From Paenibacillus wynnii (lineage in GTDB: Bacteria; Bacillota; Bacilli; Paenibacillales; Paenibacillaceae): a stretch of 64,000 nt of DNA. Made by a program: the position numbers and the translations under genes. The stretch is from NCBI RefSeq assembly GCF_030812855.1, contig NZ_JAUSTK010000015.1:52290-116289 (forward strand), read 5' to 3'. Positions 9,781-19,174 of the stretch are shown in pieces. The notes below the pieces were generated by a model. That model worked only from the letters and a program-made list of their open reading frames with translations. It made no database searches and was not told the origin of the DNA. The stretch's first letter is position 1, and the number at the start of each line of letters is the position of its first letter.

Positions 9781-10426
9781 TATAAACCCTCCCGTCCACT
9801 TGCGGCATTCCATCCTTTATTTCAATGATCAAATCAGCGTATGTATCGGCGATGCTACGGGAATGAGTGATTATGACCAGTGTTTTACCGTTCTCTCGAA
9901 TAAATGCTGTCAGTCGCTGAAACACCTTATTTGCAGTATCTTCATCCAGCGCAGATGTCGGTTCATCCAGAAGCAGCGCCATAGGATTCATCAAAACAGC
10001 CCTTGCAAGAGACAACCGCTGCTTTTCTCCACCGGAGAGATTCTCTGCGTCTTGAGCCAAACCTTTCTCCAGACAAACAAGATGAAGCGCTTGCATCAAC
10101 CGTTCATCCGATGCTGCAGGTTTATCCGAAAAAGATAGTCCGATTTGCAGGTTATCTCCCACTGTTCCTTTGAACACGATTGGAGCTTGCGGCACCATCA
10201 CCACATTTCGCCTCCATTCAATAGGATCGGTTTCGCTCAGAGGACACTGATCAAACCAAATTTCGCCCTCGTCCGGGCTGTCCAATTGGTTTAACAATCT
10301 AAGTAAGGATGTCTTTCCGCTGCCGCTTTCTCCTACAATGCAGGTTATTGTATTCCTAATTATAGTTAATTCCGGGACAGACAAAATCCCTTTTACTTTT
10401 ACACCCTTTAATCGAAACATCGTCAA
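9764..10426 (-). CDS. fetA: FetA-like ABC transporter ATP-binding protein
   Basis: ATPase partner of the FetB-like permease, 220 residues. Walker A is GESGSGKTSLL, the Q-loop is MVPQAP, the signature is NLSGGEKQRLSLARA, Walker B is ALLLDEPTSALD and the switch histidine is in IITHS. Length and arrangement match FetA (YbbL). It starts 21 bases after the stop of the PadR gene, so all three genes probably share one transcript. Confidence 0.87.
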   Translation of the reverse strand: MTMFRLKGVKVKGILSVPELTIIRNTITCIVGESGSGKTSLLRLLNQLDSPDEGEIWFDQCPLSETDPIEWRRNVVMVPQAPIVFKGTVGDNLQIGLSFSDKPAASDERLMQALHLVCLEKGLAQDAENLSGGEKQRLSLARAVLMNPMALLLDEPTSALDEDTANKVFQRLTAFIRENGKTLVIITHSRSIADTYADLIIEIKDGMPQVDGRVYSERND

Positions 10427-10447
10427 TCACTCCTTTCGATCAGCTGA

Positions 10448-10774
10448 TTAGTTCTCTATCTCCTTAAACAGCTCATATGCTTTGCTACGCGCTTCAGCAA
10501 GGACTTGATTGCCACTTTCAGTTGTCCGGTAATATTTGCGGATTTTCCCACCGACATTCCGATCCTCTCTTTCCAACAGACCACTTGTCTCCATGGTTCG
10601 CAGCAAAGGATAAAGAGTTCCAGCACTCATTTTATATCCGTGTTCTTGCAATTCGTCCAACATCCACGAGCCAAAAATCGGCTCCTTTGCAGCGTGATGG
10701 AGGATATGAATTTGAATGAACCCAAGAAATAATTTTCTGTAGATTTGTTCTTTCAAAAAGTTGCTCACCGCCAT
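10448..10774 (-). CDS. PadR-family transcriptional regulator
   Basis: A 108-residue winged-helix repressor. Typical PadR features are the N-terminal helix, LGFIQIHILHHAAKEPIFG, the recognition region YKMSAGTLYPLLRTME, and the wing VGGKIRKYYRTTESG, followed by a short dimerisation helix with ELFKEIEN. It is the first gene of an operon with the FetAB-like exporter, an arrangement in which PadR proteins normally repress their own operon until a ligand binds. Two adjacent palindromes just upstream of its start are good operator candidates. Confidence 0.92.
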   Translation of the reverse strand: MAVSNFLKEQIYRKLFLGFIQIHILHHAAKEPIFGSWMLDELQEHGYKMSAGTLYPLLRTMETSGLLEREDRNVGGKIRKYYRTTESGNQVLAEARSKAYELFKEIEN

Positions 10775-10780
10775 CGATTG

Positions 10781-10803
10781 TCGATATCGAAATTCAATAT
10801 TGA
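10781..10803. promoter_or_regulatory. Candidate PadR operator: twin palindromes
   Basis: TCGATATCGA and TCAATATTGA, both perfect 10-base palindromes of the form TCRATATYGA, are separated by three bases immediately upstream of the PadR start codon. Placing two copies 13 bases apart is what a repressor bound as paired dimers would need. The assignment to PadR is inference from position. Confidence 0.5.
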
Positions 10804-10872
10804 TGATACCTTAATAACTGTGAGTGTTCAACTAATTTTGAAACAAAGCCAGCATTGTGAAACTAACTCATC

Positions 10873-12462
10873 TTACCGACGTAAGCCATATACCCCATTG
10901 GCCGCCGTGCAAGCGACCACATGACGACTTGTTTGTAGCGGTCGGGCAAATTGCTTAGAACATTGCTTATTCTGTAGTTGACCAACGGTTAAGCCTTTTT
11001 CTAATAAGGCTAACTCAAATTCCCGCTGCGCAGCCTGTTTCGCCTTATACAGCATCATTTGCACTCGACTGTAGACGTTAATCGCTCCATCTCCTGTCGT
11101 TTCAATGGGCAGAAATATGGCATTGGGGTATTTTTCGATGATCAGGGATTGCACACCATCGGAAACACCGGAAGAAGGCATGCATCCGAAAGGCTTTACA
11201 GAAACAGTCATGTTTACTTTCTGCTTGACTACGTTCAGGATCAACTTTCCTACTTCCATATGCCCCTCTCCGCCGCGCAAATGATTATTATAGTGTTCAT
11301 GTGCGACACGGGCTATCTCATCCATATCGGGCAGATGGTAATGATACAGACCGATGGTTTTGGCATACGATTGAAAAATCATTCGGAGGGTTCGATCAGC
11401 CAATCCTAACATACGCAGACGCAGGAACGTATTCTTCCCTTTCAGACCGTTTTTTCCGGAATCCGCTTCCCGTAGTTGCATTCTCTTTATGGTGTCGAAG
11501 CGACCTGCCCAGATAAGGAACAAAATCCAAGCCGTCACGGACTGCACTTCCACTTCGGCTCCCTCGTTCTCTAAAAAGCGCTGTAACTGATAGTTGCCGT
11601 CTCCCTCGGTTGTCATCGCCCAAAACTCTCCTATGATACTTACCTTAGGTTTGACTCTGGTACGATCCACCTGAACGCTCTCCAGTTCCCTACGGCATCT
11701 GATCAACGAGGGTCTAAGTCGTTTGCGCTCACTCAGGGCTTCATAGATATGCTGCTTGCTCCGCTCCAGTGCGGCGTCAGTTGACCCGGCTTCTACCTCA
11801 TAGGGACGGATACGGTAAGCCAAGGCATTTAAGATGTCTCCCAAAACAACGGCTTTCAGAATGCTAATAAAAAACGACGTGTCCAACTTAAGCGCCGATT
11901 CCCCGCCAGATGCCTGTTTTAGTCCATCCGTTTGTTGAAACAAAAGCACTCGAAAACCTTCAAATCCTGCATCGCGCAGTGCCTTACGGTACTCTGTGGC
12001 ATAAGCACCGAAACGGCAGGGACCGCAGGAACCGCTAGTCATAAACAAGTAATTCCCGATGATCTCTTCCTTTGATATGCCTTCCTCATCACGAAGGTAT
12101 ATCAAATATTTAATTAAATTGCCTACCGTAAAGTAGGTCGGGTTACACTGCCCACGGTTGCCGAATTCTTTACCATAGCGAAGTGACTCATTATCTGGGC
12201 ATTCCATATGCTGTACCCGATACCCTAAACCTTTTAATGCTGCCTCTACCAAATAATCGTGACTCATCGACAATCCCCCAAACAGAAGAGTTATATTGGG
12301 TTTGTCTTTGGCTAAAAACGGACGCGGAACTGGATCGAACCACTGGGTCTTCTTATCTTGATCTAAGCCTAAAGCTATTTCCTGCTCCTTCTGAAAGTTC
12401 AATAGAATATCATCGAGAGAGGAAACGGCTTCGGTACTATTTTTTCTTTTGACAACAACCAT
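10873..12462 (-). CDS. 2-hydroxyacyl-CoA dehydratase-like / double-cubane cluster-type protein
   Basis: A 529-residue protein related to the D-component of 2-hydroxyacyl-CoA dehydratases and to the double-cubane [8Fe-9S] proteins. Cysteines that could hold clusters occur in NRGQCNPTYF (about 109), TSGSCGPCRFGAY (about 147-150) and KPFGCMPSSGV (about 424). It starts seven bases after AAGGAG and follows the large activase gene by 29 bases, so the pair is one operon with near-identical ribosome sites. Known members are reduced at low potential by a dedicated ATP-driven activase, and the neighbour fits that role. The physiological substrate is not known for this subgroup. The cysteine-rich cores suggest oxygen-sensitive chemistry. 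Confidence 0.78.
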   Translation of the reverse strand: MVVVKRKNSTEAVSSLDDILLNFQKEQEIALGLDQDKKTQWFDPVPRPFLAKDKPNITLLFGGLSMSHDYLVEAALKGLGYRVQHMECPDNESLRYGKEFGNRGQCNPTYFTVGNLIKYLIYLRDEEGISKEEIIGNYLFMTSGSCGPCRFGAYATEYRKALRDAGFEGFRVLLFQQTDGLKQASGGESALKLDTSFFISILKAVVLGDILNALAYRIRPYEVEAGSTDAALERSKQHIYEALSERKRLRPSLIRCRRELESVQVDRTRVKPKVSIIGEFWAMTTEGDGNYQLQRFLENEGAEVEVQSVTAWILFLIWAGRFDTIKRMQLREADSGKNGLKGKNTFLRLRMLGLADRTLRMIFQSYAKTIGLYHYHLPDMDEIARVAHEHYNNHLRGGEGHMEVGKLILNVVKQKVNMTVSVKPFGCMPSSGVSDGVQSLIIEKYPNAIFLPIETTGDGAINVYSRVQMMLYKAKQAAQREFELALLEKGLTVGQLQNKQCSKQFARPLQTSRHVVACTAANGVYGLRR

Positions 12463-12491
12463 TGATTTACTCCTTCGTTCAGTTTAATAGG

Positions 12492-15400
12492 TTAAACAGC
12501 TCCAGCTTGTTCACTTTGTTTACTGCCTAGCAATTCAGCGCATTTTTCCTCCAGGCGTTGCTGTAACTCCACTTTTTTACGAGCCAAATCCTGCAGACGT
12601 TCTTCATGAAGCCCCAGACTGTGTGCATACGTTTTGACACGGATTTTGATCGAACCACTTGGCTTATTAGCATCAATATCATGTAACGTCGAGTATGGGG
12701 TGCCAACGGCTGAGATAATCGAGTCGATCAATCCATAGGTAGGGGCATCATGTCCACATTTGAAGCTGGACAAGTCCAGCACCGCCACATTAGGATGGCG
12801 TGCAGCGAACTTGGCCGCCCAAACTTTCTGAGCGCTGTTGGAACTGAAATTTTCCGGCCAGACATCTCCAATTTCATGTACGTGCTTCACTCGTCCGCTC
12901 TTTAGATCTTCACTAAAAAACCGGAGCAGCCACGCCTCGTCCTTGGGAATGGAACGTATGGACAAAATGGGGTAGCCCAGCACCTGAAATTCTTCAAGCA
13001 CGCCGTGATTCAACCCCGGATCTGAATGGTAGGGACGTCCGATCATCAGAATGGCGAGGCGATTTTCCTGCTCAACCTGCTCCAAAATTACGCGCCCTTT
13101 CTCTTGCATCTCCTTATCAAACAAGTTCAATGCCTTCCAGCCCTGCTCTATGGCAAAGTCGCTTTCATCCTCTGTAATCTGTAACTGTTCGACAAAGGCT
13201 TCATACAATTGCTGCTTCATCAAGTTCGATTCCGTGAATGTAACAGCTGGATCCAGATAGACGATTCCTCTCGCCTTAAAGAAATCCACTTCTTTGGTAA
13301 AGGCTGCTTTGATCACATTTGGAGCACCGGCCACAATAGGACAACTGGTTGAATCACTTACATTGTTCAAATAGGTCGGAATATGAGTGATGCACGGAAA
13401 GAAAATGTAATCCAGCAATTCTTTCTCATGACACTTAAACAACAAGTTGTGCACATGAGCCTGGGCCACTTTGGAGGGGTAACAAGGATCAATAGAGCCG
13501 TATTTACCACCTTCCTGCCACATTTCCTCACTCGTATGATCGCTAAACACGATATTTCGCTCATCGATACCCAATGTTTCAAAATAGGTCCGCCAAAAGG
13601 GTGCTGTCGACCACATGTTAAGTACCCGGGGAATCCCGATACGAATTCGACTGCGCCGCTTTCTTGCCTCCGCGGAAGAATGTTCAAACTGTCTCTGATT
13701 TCGCCGACTGCCTAGCCCAAGCCAACCATTTTTAAGTCTGACATCATTCATTAACTGCTCCCGTTTGGGAAAAGGTTCTACATCATAAAAATGTTGAAAC
13801 ATGCGGCGAGCCTCATATTCAACTAGATTGGGATAGTTTTTTTTCAATTGCTGGCGCTGCTTTGTTATTTTAACGACCAACGCCTTGTCGTCAACCGTTC
13901 CCTTTTCGCAAGAGAACCCGGAAATGTATCGAACGGTTTGGCCGTCCGGCGTTTCAGAATCAACAAAGGTACGGCTGCAGTGGTTGGGACAGAACTGGCA
14001 TCGGGTCGACTCGTCGTTACGGCTTATATAACGAAGATCTATAGCGGCATCCAGCCCTAAAAAGGTGGAGTACCCTCGTCGATTCACTACGCGTAACGTC
14101 TCCAAGGCCGTGCCGATCGCACCCGCTTCTCCCGAATGGGGATGGACATAAACTTCAGCGTCAGGAACCCGCTGTTTGATATAATCGACCTGTGCCTTCA
14201 CCGCAGCCAAGTTATACTGGGTTCCTCCCTGCAGAACAAACTTGCGGCCAAATTCAGCCATACGCGGAATCTGCACTACATATTGCCATACGTTTTTCGG
14301 CAGAACGTGGGCGATCCCAGCGAGTAATTCCTCCTTGGAATAACCTTCTTTCTGAAAATTTACCCGATCCGCGTCCAGGAATACGGCACATCCATAGGAA
14401 AAATTAGGGCTCAACTCCGCACTGAAGGCTGTATCCGCATACTCTTGAACCGGAATACCGAACTGATCGGCCATCGCCTGCAGCAGCATCCCGTTCCCGG
14501 CAGAACATTGATTGGACAGCTTGAAGTTACGAATATCCCTGTTTTTCAGAAACAGGACCTTAATGTCCTGCCCCCCAATGTCACAGATCACATCGATGTT
14601 ACCGAATTGTTGAACGGCACTCATCATATGCGCAACGGTCTCCACGATGTTAACATCTGCCTTTAGCGTCTTCTCTAAAACATCTGCGGCATACCCCGTA
14701 GCTCCAAAGCCGATTATTTCCACATTAGCGTCCTGCAATTTATCTCGCATCCGCGATAATATTTCTTTAGTATCTTCAATAGGATTCCCTTTGGAAAGTT
14801 GATATTCTTTCAAAAGGATCTCTCCTCGATCATCCATCAGCACGGCTTTAGATGAAGTAGATCCACCGTCAAGACCGATTACCGCTCTCAACTTCTGCCC
14901 TGGAGTGAAGCATGTCGGCTTGTAACTAGGGATGGTATAATTCCGCCGAAATTGCACCAGTTCATCCTCATTAACAACTAAAGGCGGGCCCGCTTTCTCA
15001 CTCAGTTTAGCTTTCCGTCCGCCAATGATAAATTCCTTCAGACCCTGTAATCCCAGATATAAACCGACATCTTTGGATTCATGTAGTCCATAAAGGACTG
15101 CTCCGTAGGCTGCGTAATACTGCGAATGGTCTGGAACAAAAATCAGTTCCTCGAAGGACTTATCTTTCGGATAATCGTATCCGCGTTCCTGCCAAGTCTG
15201 TGGGATCCGCTTCCTCCAGCATTCCTGAAGGACGGTCAAATAGGTATTCGGACCGCCCAGCAAGAGAACACTGTGCCGAAGCGTATTCCCTCGAGTAAGA
15301 ACGGAAAGATTCTGCATAACGATAGCATCTGCCAGCGAGCATATGATTTCTGTAGATGGCACTCCGCTTTTAACGAGATTCACAATATCCGTCTCAGCAA

Positions 15401-15950
15401 ATACCCCGCACTTTGCAGCCACATGATGTAATTTCGAATCGTCAAAGTGAAGCTCTCCCGCATGATCAGCAGGTATACCCACTTTGATCATACACTTGTC
15501 GATCATGGCCCCGGTACCTGACGCACATTTGTCATTCATGGAGGTAAGGATTTGCTTTTGTCCTGTTTCCTCATTTTCCTTAAATATAATAATCTTGGCA
15601 TCCTGTCCTCCAAGTTCAATTACACTACCAACATCAGCATGAAGATGCTCAACGGCCATCGTAACTGCATTGACTTCCTGTATAAATTTCGCTCCGATAT
15701 GTGGAGCAATAGGACCGCTGCCTGAGCCCGTCGCAAACACACGGACATTTTCTTGATGGATACCCGGAAATTCGTCCGCAACGGCAGTTAACATTTCCAA
15801 TACCTTCTCCGCCTGCTTCGTATGATGGCGTTGATAGTCCGACCAAAGGATTTGCCTGCTTTCAGGATTCACTGCTGTAACCTTGACGGTCGTTGAGCCT
15901 ACATCAATACCAATAACTAGACAATCCTGACTTTGGATTATTTGACGCAT
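12492..15950 (-). CDS. Large BcrAD/BadFG-type ATP-dependent activase fusion
   Basis: A 1152-residue protein with two ASKHA ATPase domains: residues about 10-290 (GIDVGSTTVKV, ELGGQDAK, NDKCASGTGAM, AAKCGVFAE) and about 335-620 (GLDGGSTSSKAV, DIGGQDIKVL, SNQCSAGNGM, SYGCAVFLD). Each domain keeps the two cysteines that in homologous activators hold a [4Fe-4S] cluster at the dimer interface, so the two halves may mimic the dimer within one chain. A CQFCPNHC cluster motif lies near 655, followed by a DUF2229-like region (RIGIPRVLNMWSTAPFW) and a C-terminal dehydratase-related region with further cysteines. It probably couples ATP hydrolysis to electron delivery to the neighbouring 529-residue protein. 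Electron source unknown. Confidence 0.82.
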   Translation of the reverse strand: MRQIIQSQDCLVIGIDVGSTTVKVTAVNPESRQILWSDYQRHHTKQAEKVLEMLTAVADEFPGIHQENVRVFATGSGSGPIAPHIGAKFIQEVNAVTMAVEHLHADVGSVIELGGQDAKIIIFKENEETGQKQILTSMNDKCASGTGAMIDKCMIKVGIPADHAGELHFDDSKLHHVAAKCGVFAETDIVNLVKSGVPSTEIICSLADAIVMQNLSVLTRGNTLRHSVLLLGGPNTYLTVLQECWRKRIPQTWQERGYDYPKDKSFEELIFVPDHSQYYAAYGAVLYGLHESKDVGLYLGLQGLKEFIIGGRKAKLSEKAGPPLVVNEDELVQFRRNYTIPSYKPTCFTPGQKLRAVIGLDGGSTSSKAVLMDDRGEILLKEYQLSKGNPIEDTKEILSRMRDKLQDANVEIIGFGATGYAADVLEKTLKADVNIVETVAHMMSAVQQFGNIDVICDIGGQDIKVLFLKNRDIRNFKLSNQCSAGNGMLLQAMADQFGIPVQEYADTAFSAELSPNFSYGCAVFLDADRVNFQKEGYSKEELLAGIAHVLPKNVWQYVVQIPRMAEFGRKFVLQGGTQYNLAAVKAQVDYIKQRVPDAEVYVHPHSGEAGAIGTALETLRVVNRRGYSTFLGLDAAIDLRYISRNDESTRCQFCPNHCSRTFVDSETPDGQTVRYISGFSCEKGTVDDKALVVKITKQRQQLKKNYPNLVEYEARRMFQHFYDVEPFPKREQLMNDVRLKNGWLGLGSRRNQRQFEHSSAEARKRRSRIRIGIPRVLNMWSTAPFWRTYFETLGIDERNIVFSDHTSEEMWQEGGKYGSIDPCYPSKVAQAHVHNLLFKCHEKELLDYIFFPCITHIPTYLNNVSDSTSCPIVAGAPNVIKAAFTKEVDFFKARGIVYLDPAVTFTESNLMKQQLYEAFVEQLQITEDESDFAIEQGWKALNLFDKEMQEKGRVILEQVEQENRLAILMIGRPYHSDPGLNHGVLEEFQVLGYPILSIRSIPKDEAWLLRFFSEDLKSGRVKHVHEIGDVWPENFSSNSAQKVWAAKFAARHPNVAVLDLSSFKCGHDAPTYGLIDSIISAVGTPYSTLHDIDANKPSGSIKIRVKTYAHSLGLHEERLQDLARKKVELQQRLEEKCAELLGSKQSEQAGAV

Positions 15951-16146
15951 AACATTACTCCTTATTCCAATTCAAGTACCACTTAGCTTATACATAAATT
16001 GTATTTTTTATTAAAATTGGTTTTTGGAGGAGGGATTATCGACGGAAAGATCGGGGTTATGGGCAAGTAAAGTTACACCGGTCTAATATTCCTCAGGTAA
16101 TGACGTGAGCGGTTTATATGGGGATTCTTAACCATGGATTTTATAT

Positions 16147-16221
16147 ATTGAATGCACAAAAAAAAGTCTCCTTTGGTAAAATGGATGCTCGATACCTCCA
16201 CTCTTCTAAAGAGATTTTTTT
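16147..16221 (-). terminator. Hairpin element downstream of the first DUF6385-like gene
   Basis: An imperfect stem of about 24 base pairs: the left arm has GTCTCCTTTGGTAAAATGGA, the right arm TCCACTCTTCTAAAGAGAT, and T or A runs lie on both sides. It follows the stop of the minus-strand gene 16249-16797. A related element lies after the homologous gene at 28421, and the two share ATTGAATGCACAAA at the outer edge. The rest of the 15951-16248 gap shows no gene; the promoter of the activase operon must lie near 15960-16010. Confidence 0.65.
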
Positions 16222-16248
16222 CTATGTACAATAATTGCTCAGAATTGT

Positions 16249-16797
16249 CTATACCCCTGCCGTGATTTTTCTTCGCGCAACTTTTTGCCAATAATGGTCT
16301 TGGGCCTGGAAGACAATGGATAGATGTGTAGATGTACCGGGAATAGCAGAACGATATAGAATCCTTATGAACTTTGAGAACCGCAAAGGTGTTACAATCT
16401 TTGTTTGTTTGGCCGGAATGATTTCAAGACCAATATCATCGGTAAGTGCCGAAGCATCAGGACCCATTTCAATTCTGACCTCTGCGTCGTAATCGCCTGT
16501 ATTCTGAACGGAGTATACATATTGATTGGACAAGCTTATATTTTGCAAAGGGAGCGCTGTGAAATCAGCTCCTGTAACTACATTTTCTTTTTGCTCACGG
16601 AACCAAACCACTCGATCTATCGTAATTAATCTTCCCTTACGATCGGTAAGAATAGGTTTTATTGTGCGTTTGTATTTACCCCAAATTTGCGTTTTAGTGG
16701 CGTGTCGCGACTTTTGAAGCCCCTTCTTTTTGCGGGGGCGTGTTCTCTTTGTATTTTTACTGTTGCATTTGTTCTTTCTTTTATAACACGAGGACAT
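16249..16797 (-). CDS. DUF6385-like protein with basic N-terminus
   Basis: About 182 residues. The first 50 residues are rich in Lys, Arg and Cys (CYKRKNKCNSKNTKRTR). The C-terminal domain (about 70-175) matches that of the repeat protein at 28421, with shared landmarks SLSNQ/SLSQF, RFSKFIRI/RYSRFARL and PGTSTHLSIVFQ/AGTSTISIFYQ. I recognise this as the DUF6385 domain of spore-forming Firmicutes, function unknown. ATG 16797 follows GGGAGGT; an ATG 15 bases earlier overlaps that site. The gene is divergent from the legionaminic acid operon. There is no signal peptide, which would suit a protein assembled from the mother cell onto a spore, but that is speculation. Confidence 0.7.
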   Translation of the reverse strand: MSSCYKRKNKCNSKNTKRTRPRKKKGLQKSRHATKTQIWGKYKRTIKPILTDRKGRLITIDRVVWFREQKENVVTGADFTALPLQNISLSNQYVYSVQNTGDYDAEVRIEMGPDASALTDDIGLEIIPAKQTKIVTPLRFSKFIRILYRSAIPGTSTHLSIVFQAQDHYWQKVARRKITAGV

Positions 16798-16985
16798 TCT
16801 TATACCTCCCATTGCTTACATTACCCTATTTTATTCAGAAGAGATGAATTGTGATCGAGCATTCGAAAAAAATACCATTTTCTGGGCGAAATCAGAAACA
16901 CTCACTATTCCTCTTACATCAACATATGCTGTAGTCACGCTCAACTTGTAGGATATCGATTAATAGACTACTGGAGGAAAATGCT

Positions 16986-17996
16986 GTGAATCTACAAAAT
17001 AAAAAAATTCTGGTTACCGGTGCGGATGGCTTTATAGGTTCCCATCTTACTGAAGAACTGATCCGACTCGGGTTTGATGTAAAGGCATTTGTTGCTTATA
17101 ATTCCTTTAATTCTTGGGGGTGGCTTGATCATTCACCAAGCGAGATCAGACAACATTTGGACGTCTTTTCCGGTGATATCAGAGATCCATATGGCGTGAA
17201 GAAAGCCATGAACGGATGTGATGTCGTTTTTCATTTAGCGGCTCTAATCGCAATTCCGTATTCTTATCATTCACCGGATACCTATGTGGATACCAATGTC
17301 AAAGGAACCTTGAATATTGTTCAAGCGGCTAAGGAGCTCCAGGTTGAGAAGGTGATTCATACCTCCACAAGCGAGGTGTACGGAACGGCCCGGTTTGTTC
17401 CCATGTCTGAAGAGCATCCGCTAACTCCTCAATCCCCTTATGCTGCATCCAAAATTGCTGCGGATCAAATAGCCCTGTCATTTTTTTATTCATTTGGCAC
17501 ACCCGTAAGTGTAATCCGCCCCTTTAATACGTACGGTCCCAGACAATCGGCGCGCGCCGTTATCCCTTCCATTATTACGCAAATTGCCAAAGGACAGCAG
17601 ACTCTAAAGTTGGGTGCTCTCCATCCGACAAGAGACTTTAATTACGTTGCGGATACTGTTGCCGGATTTATTGCCATGGCTGAATCGGAGCGATCTGTCG
17701 GAGAGGTTATAAATATTGGCAGCAGCTATGAAATATCCATTCAAGATGTTATATCCATGATTTCAGAGATTATGGGGGTCTCTGTGAAAATCGAAACCGA
17801 CACCACCCGAGTCCGGCCGGAGAAAAGTGAGGTTGACCGTTTATGCGCTGATCATACAAAAGCAAAAGACAGATTGGTCTGGAAGCCGCAGTATCACGGG
17901 CATGATGGTTTACGAAGTGGACTTATAGAAACGGTAGAATGGTTCCTTCAGCCCCGGAATCTGGAGGCTTATAAAGCGGGGATCTACAATATATGA
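16986..17996 (+). CDS. legB: NAD-dependent 4,6-dehydratase, LegB type
   Basis: First enzyme of the nucleotide-sugar branch to legionaminic acid: a short-chain dehydrogenase-type 4,6-dehydratase acting on GDP- or UDP-GlcNAc. The NAD motif GADGFIGSHL is at the N-terminus, followed by the LegB-typical FVAYNSFNSWGWLDH, the serine region HTSTSEVYGT, and the YxxxK pair in SPYAASKIAADQ. Length (336) fits. The GTG start at 16986 lies eight bases after GGAGG. It heads a 12-gene operon in which most genes overlap, and its stop overlaps the LegC start (ATGA). The closest-matching known enzyme is Campylobacter LegB, which uses the GDP sugar. The PtmE-like gene in this operon supports the same here. Confidence 0.9.
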   Translation: MNLQNKKILVTGADGFIGSHLTEELIRLGFDVKAFVAYNSFNSWGWLDHSPSEIRQHLDVFSGDIRDPYGVKKAMNGCDVVFHLAALIAIPYSYHSPDTYVDTNVKGTLNIVQAAKELQVEKVIHTSTSEVYGTARFVPMSEEHPLTPQSPYAASKIAADQIALSFFYSFGTPVSVIRPFNTYGPRQSARAVIPSIITQIAKGQQTLKLGALHPTRDFNYVADTVAGFIAMAESERSVGEVINIGSSYEISIQDVISMISEIMGVSVKIETDTTRVRPEKSEVDRLCADHTKAKDRLVWKPQYHGHDGLRSGLIETVEWFLQPRNLEAYKAGIYNI

Positions 17997-19174
17997 ACCG
18001 AAATCAGGAAATTGACTCCATAATAGAAGCCTTACAGCAGTTTTTTCCGGTTAAGAATAAGCCTTATCCATTACATGAGCCATTATTTGCAGGAAATGAG
18101 TGGGAATATTTAAAAGAATGCTTAAATACAAATTGGGTTTCCTCTGCAGGTCCTTTCGTAGACCAATTTGAACAACATTTGATTACTTATACTGGAATCA
18201 AGCATGCAGTAGCAGTGGTGAACGGAACAGCTGCGCTTCATATATGCTTATTGCTCGCTGGAGTCGAACCTGGTGATGAGGTATTGATTCCTTCATTAAC
18301 TTTTGTCGCCACTGCGAATGCAGTTCGTTATTGCGGTGCAGTCCCCCACTTTGTTGACAATGAGCGAACAACCTTGGGACTGGATCCATACAAGCTAGGG
18401 GACTATCTAAAGGAAATAACGGAGGTCAAGGTTCGAGGCTGCTTCAATAAGCAAACGGGGAGAAGAATCAAAGCCCTCCTTCCTATGCACACCTTCGGCC
18501 ACCCTGTAGATATAGAACCATTGGAACAGCTGAGCATCCAATATCAATTAGCCTTGGTGGAAGACGCCGCCGAATCACTCGGTTCTTATTATAAAGGACG
18601 ACATACAGGTAGCTGGGGGATGGCAGCAGCGGTTAGTTTCAATGGAAATAAAGTGATCACTACAGGTGGAGGCGGAGCCATACTTACAAATGACCCAAAA
18701 ATGGCTCAAATGGCCAAACATCTGACAACAACTGCGAAACTTCCACACCGTTGGGCTTTTGAACATGATCAAGTGGGATACAATTATCGATTGCCGAATA
18801 TTAACGCAGCACTGGGATGCGCCCAAATGGAACAAATTGAAGAACGTATTGAACAGAAACGCAATCTGGCTAATCAGTACAGCACAGCTTTCAAGCAAAT
18901 TAAGGCTGTACAATGGTTCGCTGAACCTGCTTCAGCCCGCAGCAACTATTGGCTAAATGTGCTGCTGTTGGACAACAGCTTTGAGACTCGCCGAGACGAA
19001 ATACTAGACGCCCTGCACAATCATGGGTATTTAGCTCGTCCTGCCTGGAGGTTGCTTCATTCTCTCAAACCATATCTGCACTGCCCCCGTTCAGATCTAA
19101 CTGTAGCAGAGCAATTGGAACGACAAATCATTACTCTGCCGAGTACACCGGTTCAAGGAGGGTCTCATGAGTGA
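17993..19174 (+). CDS. legC: PLP-dependent aminotransferase, LegC type
   Basis: A DegT/DnrJ/EryC1-family aminotransferase that converts the 4-keto sugar from LegB into the 4-amino sugar. PLP-site features are the aspartate in VEDAAESLG and the Schiff-base lysine in SFNGNKVITTGGGG, with NGTAALHICL for phosphate binding. The N-terminal PLHEPLFAGNEWEYLKECL is typical of LegC. The length of 393 is normal. It overlaps legB by four bases and legG by eight. Confidence 0.9.
   Translation: MNRNQEIDSIIEALQQFFPVKNKPYPLHEPLFAGNEWEYLKECLNTNWVSSAGPFVDQFEQHLITYTGIKHAVAVVNGTAALHICLLLAGVEPGDEVLIPSLTFVATANAVRYCGAVPHFVDNERTTLGLDPYKLGDYLKEITEVKVRGCFNKQTGRRIKALLPMHTFGHPVDIEPLEQLSIQYQLALVEDAAESLGSYYKGRHTGSWGMAAAVSFNGNKVITTGGGGAILTNDPKMAQMAKHLTTTAKLPHRWAFEHDQVGYNYRLPNINAALGCAQMEQIEERIEQKRNLANQYSTAFKQIKAVQWFAEPASARSNYWLNVLLLDNSFETRRDEILDALHNHGYLARPAWRLLHSLKPYLHCPRSDLTVAEQLERQIITLPSTPVQGGSHE

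Noticed and set aside
16073..16291. A 72-codon minus-strand open frame overlapping the end of the DUF6385-like gene
   Set aside because: It covers a hairpin terminator and the 3' end of a better-supported gene, and has no ribosome site.
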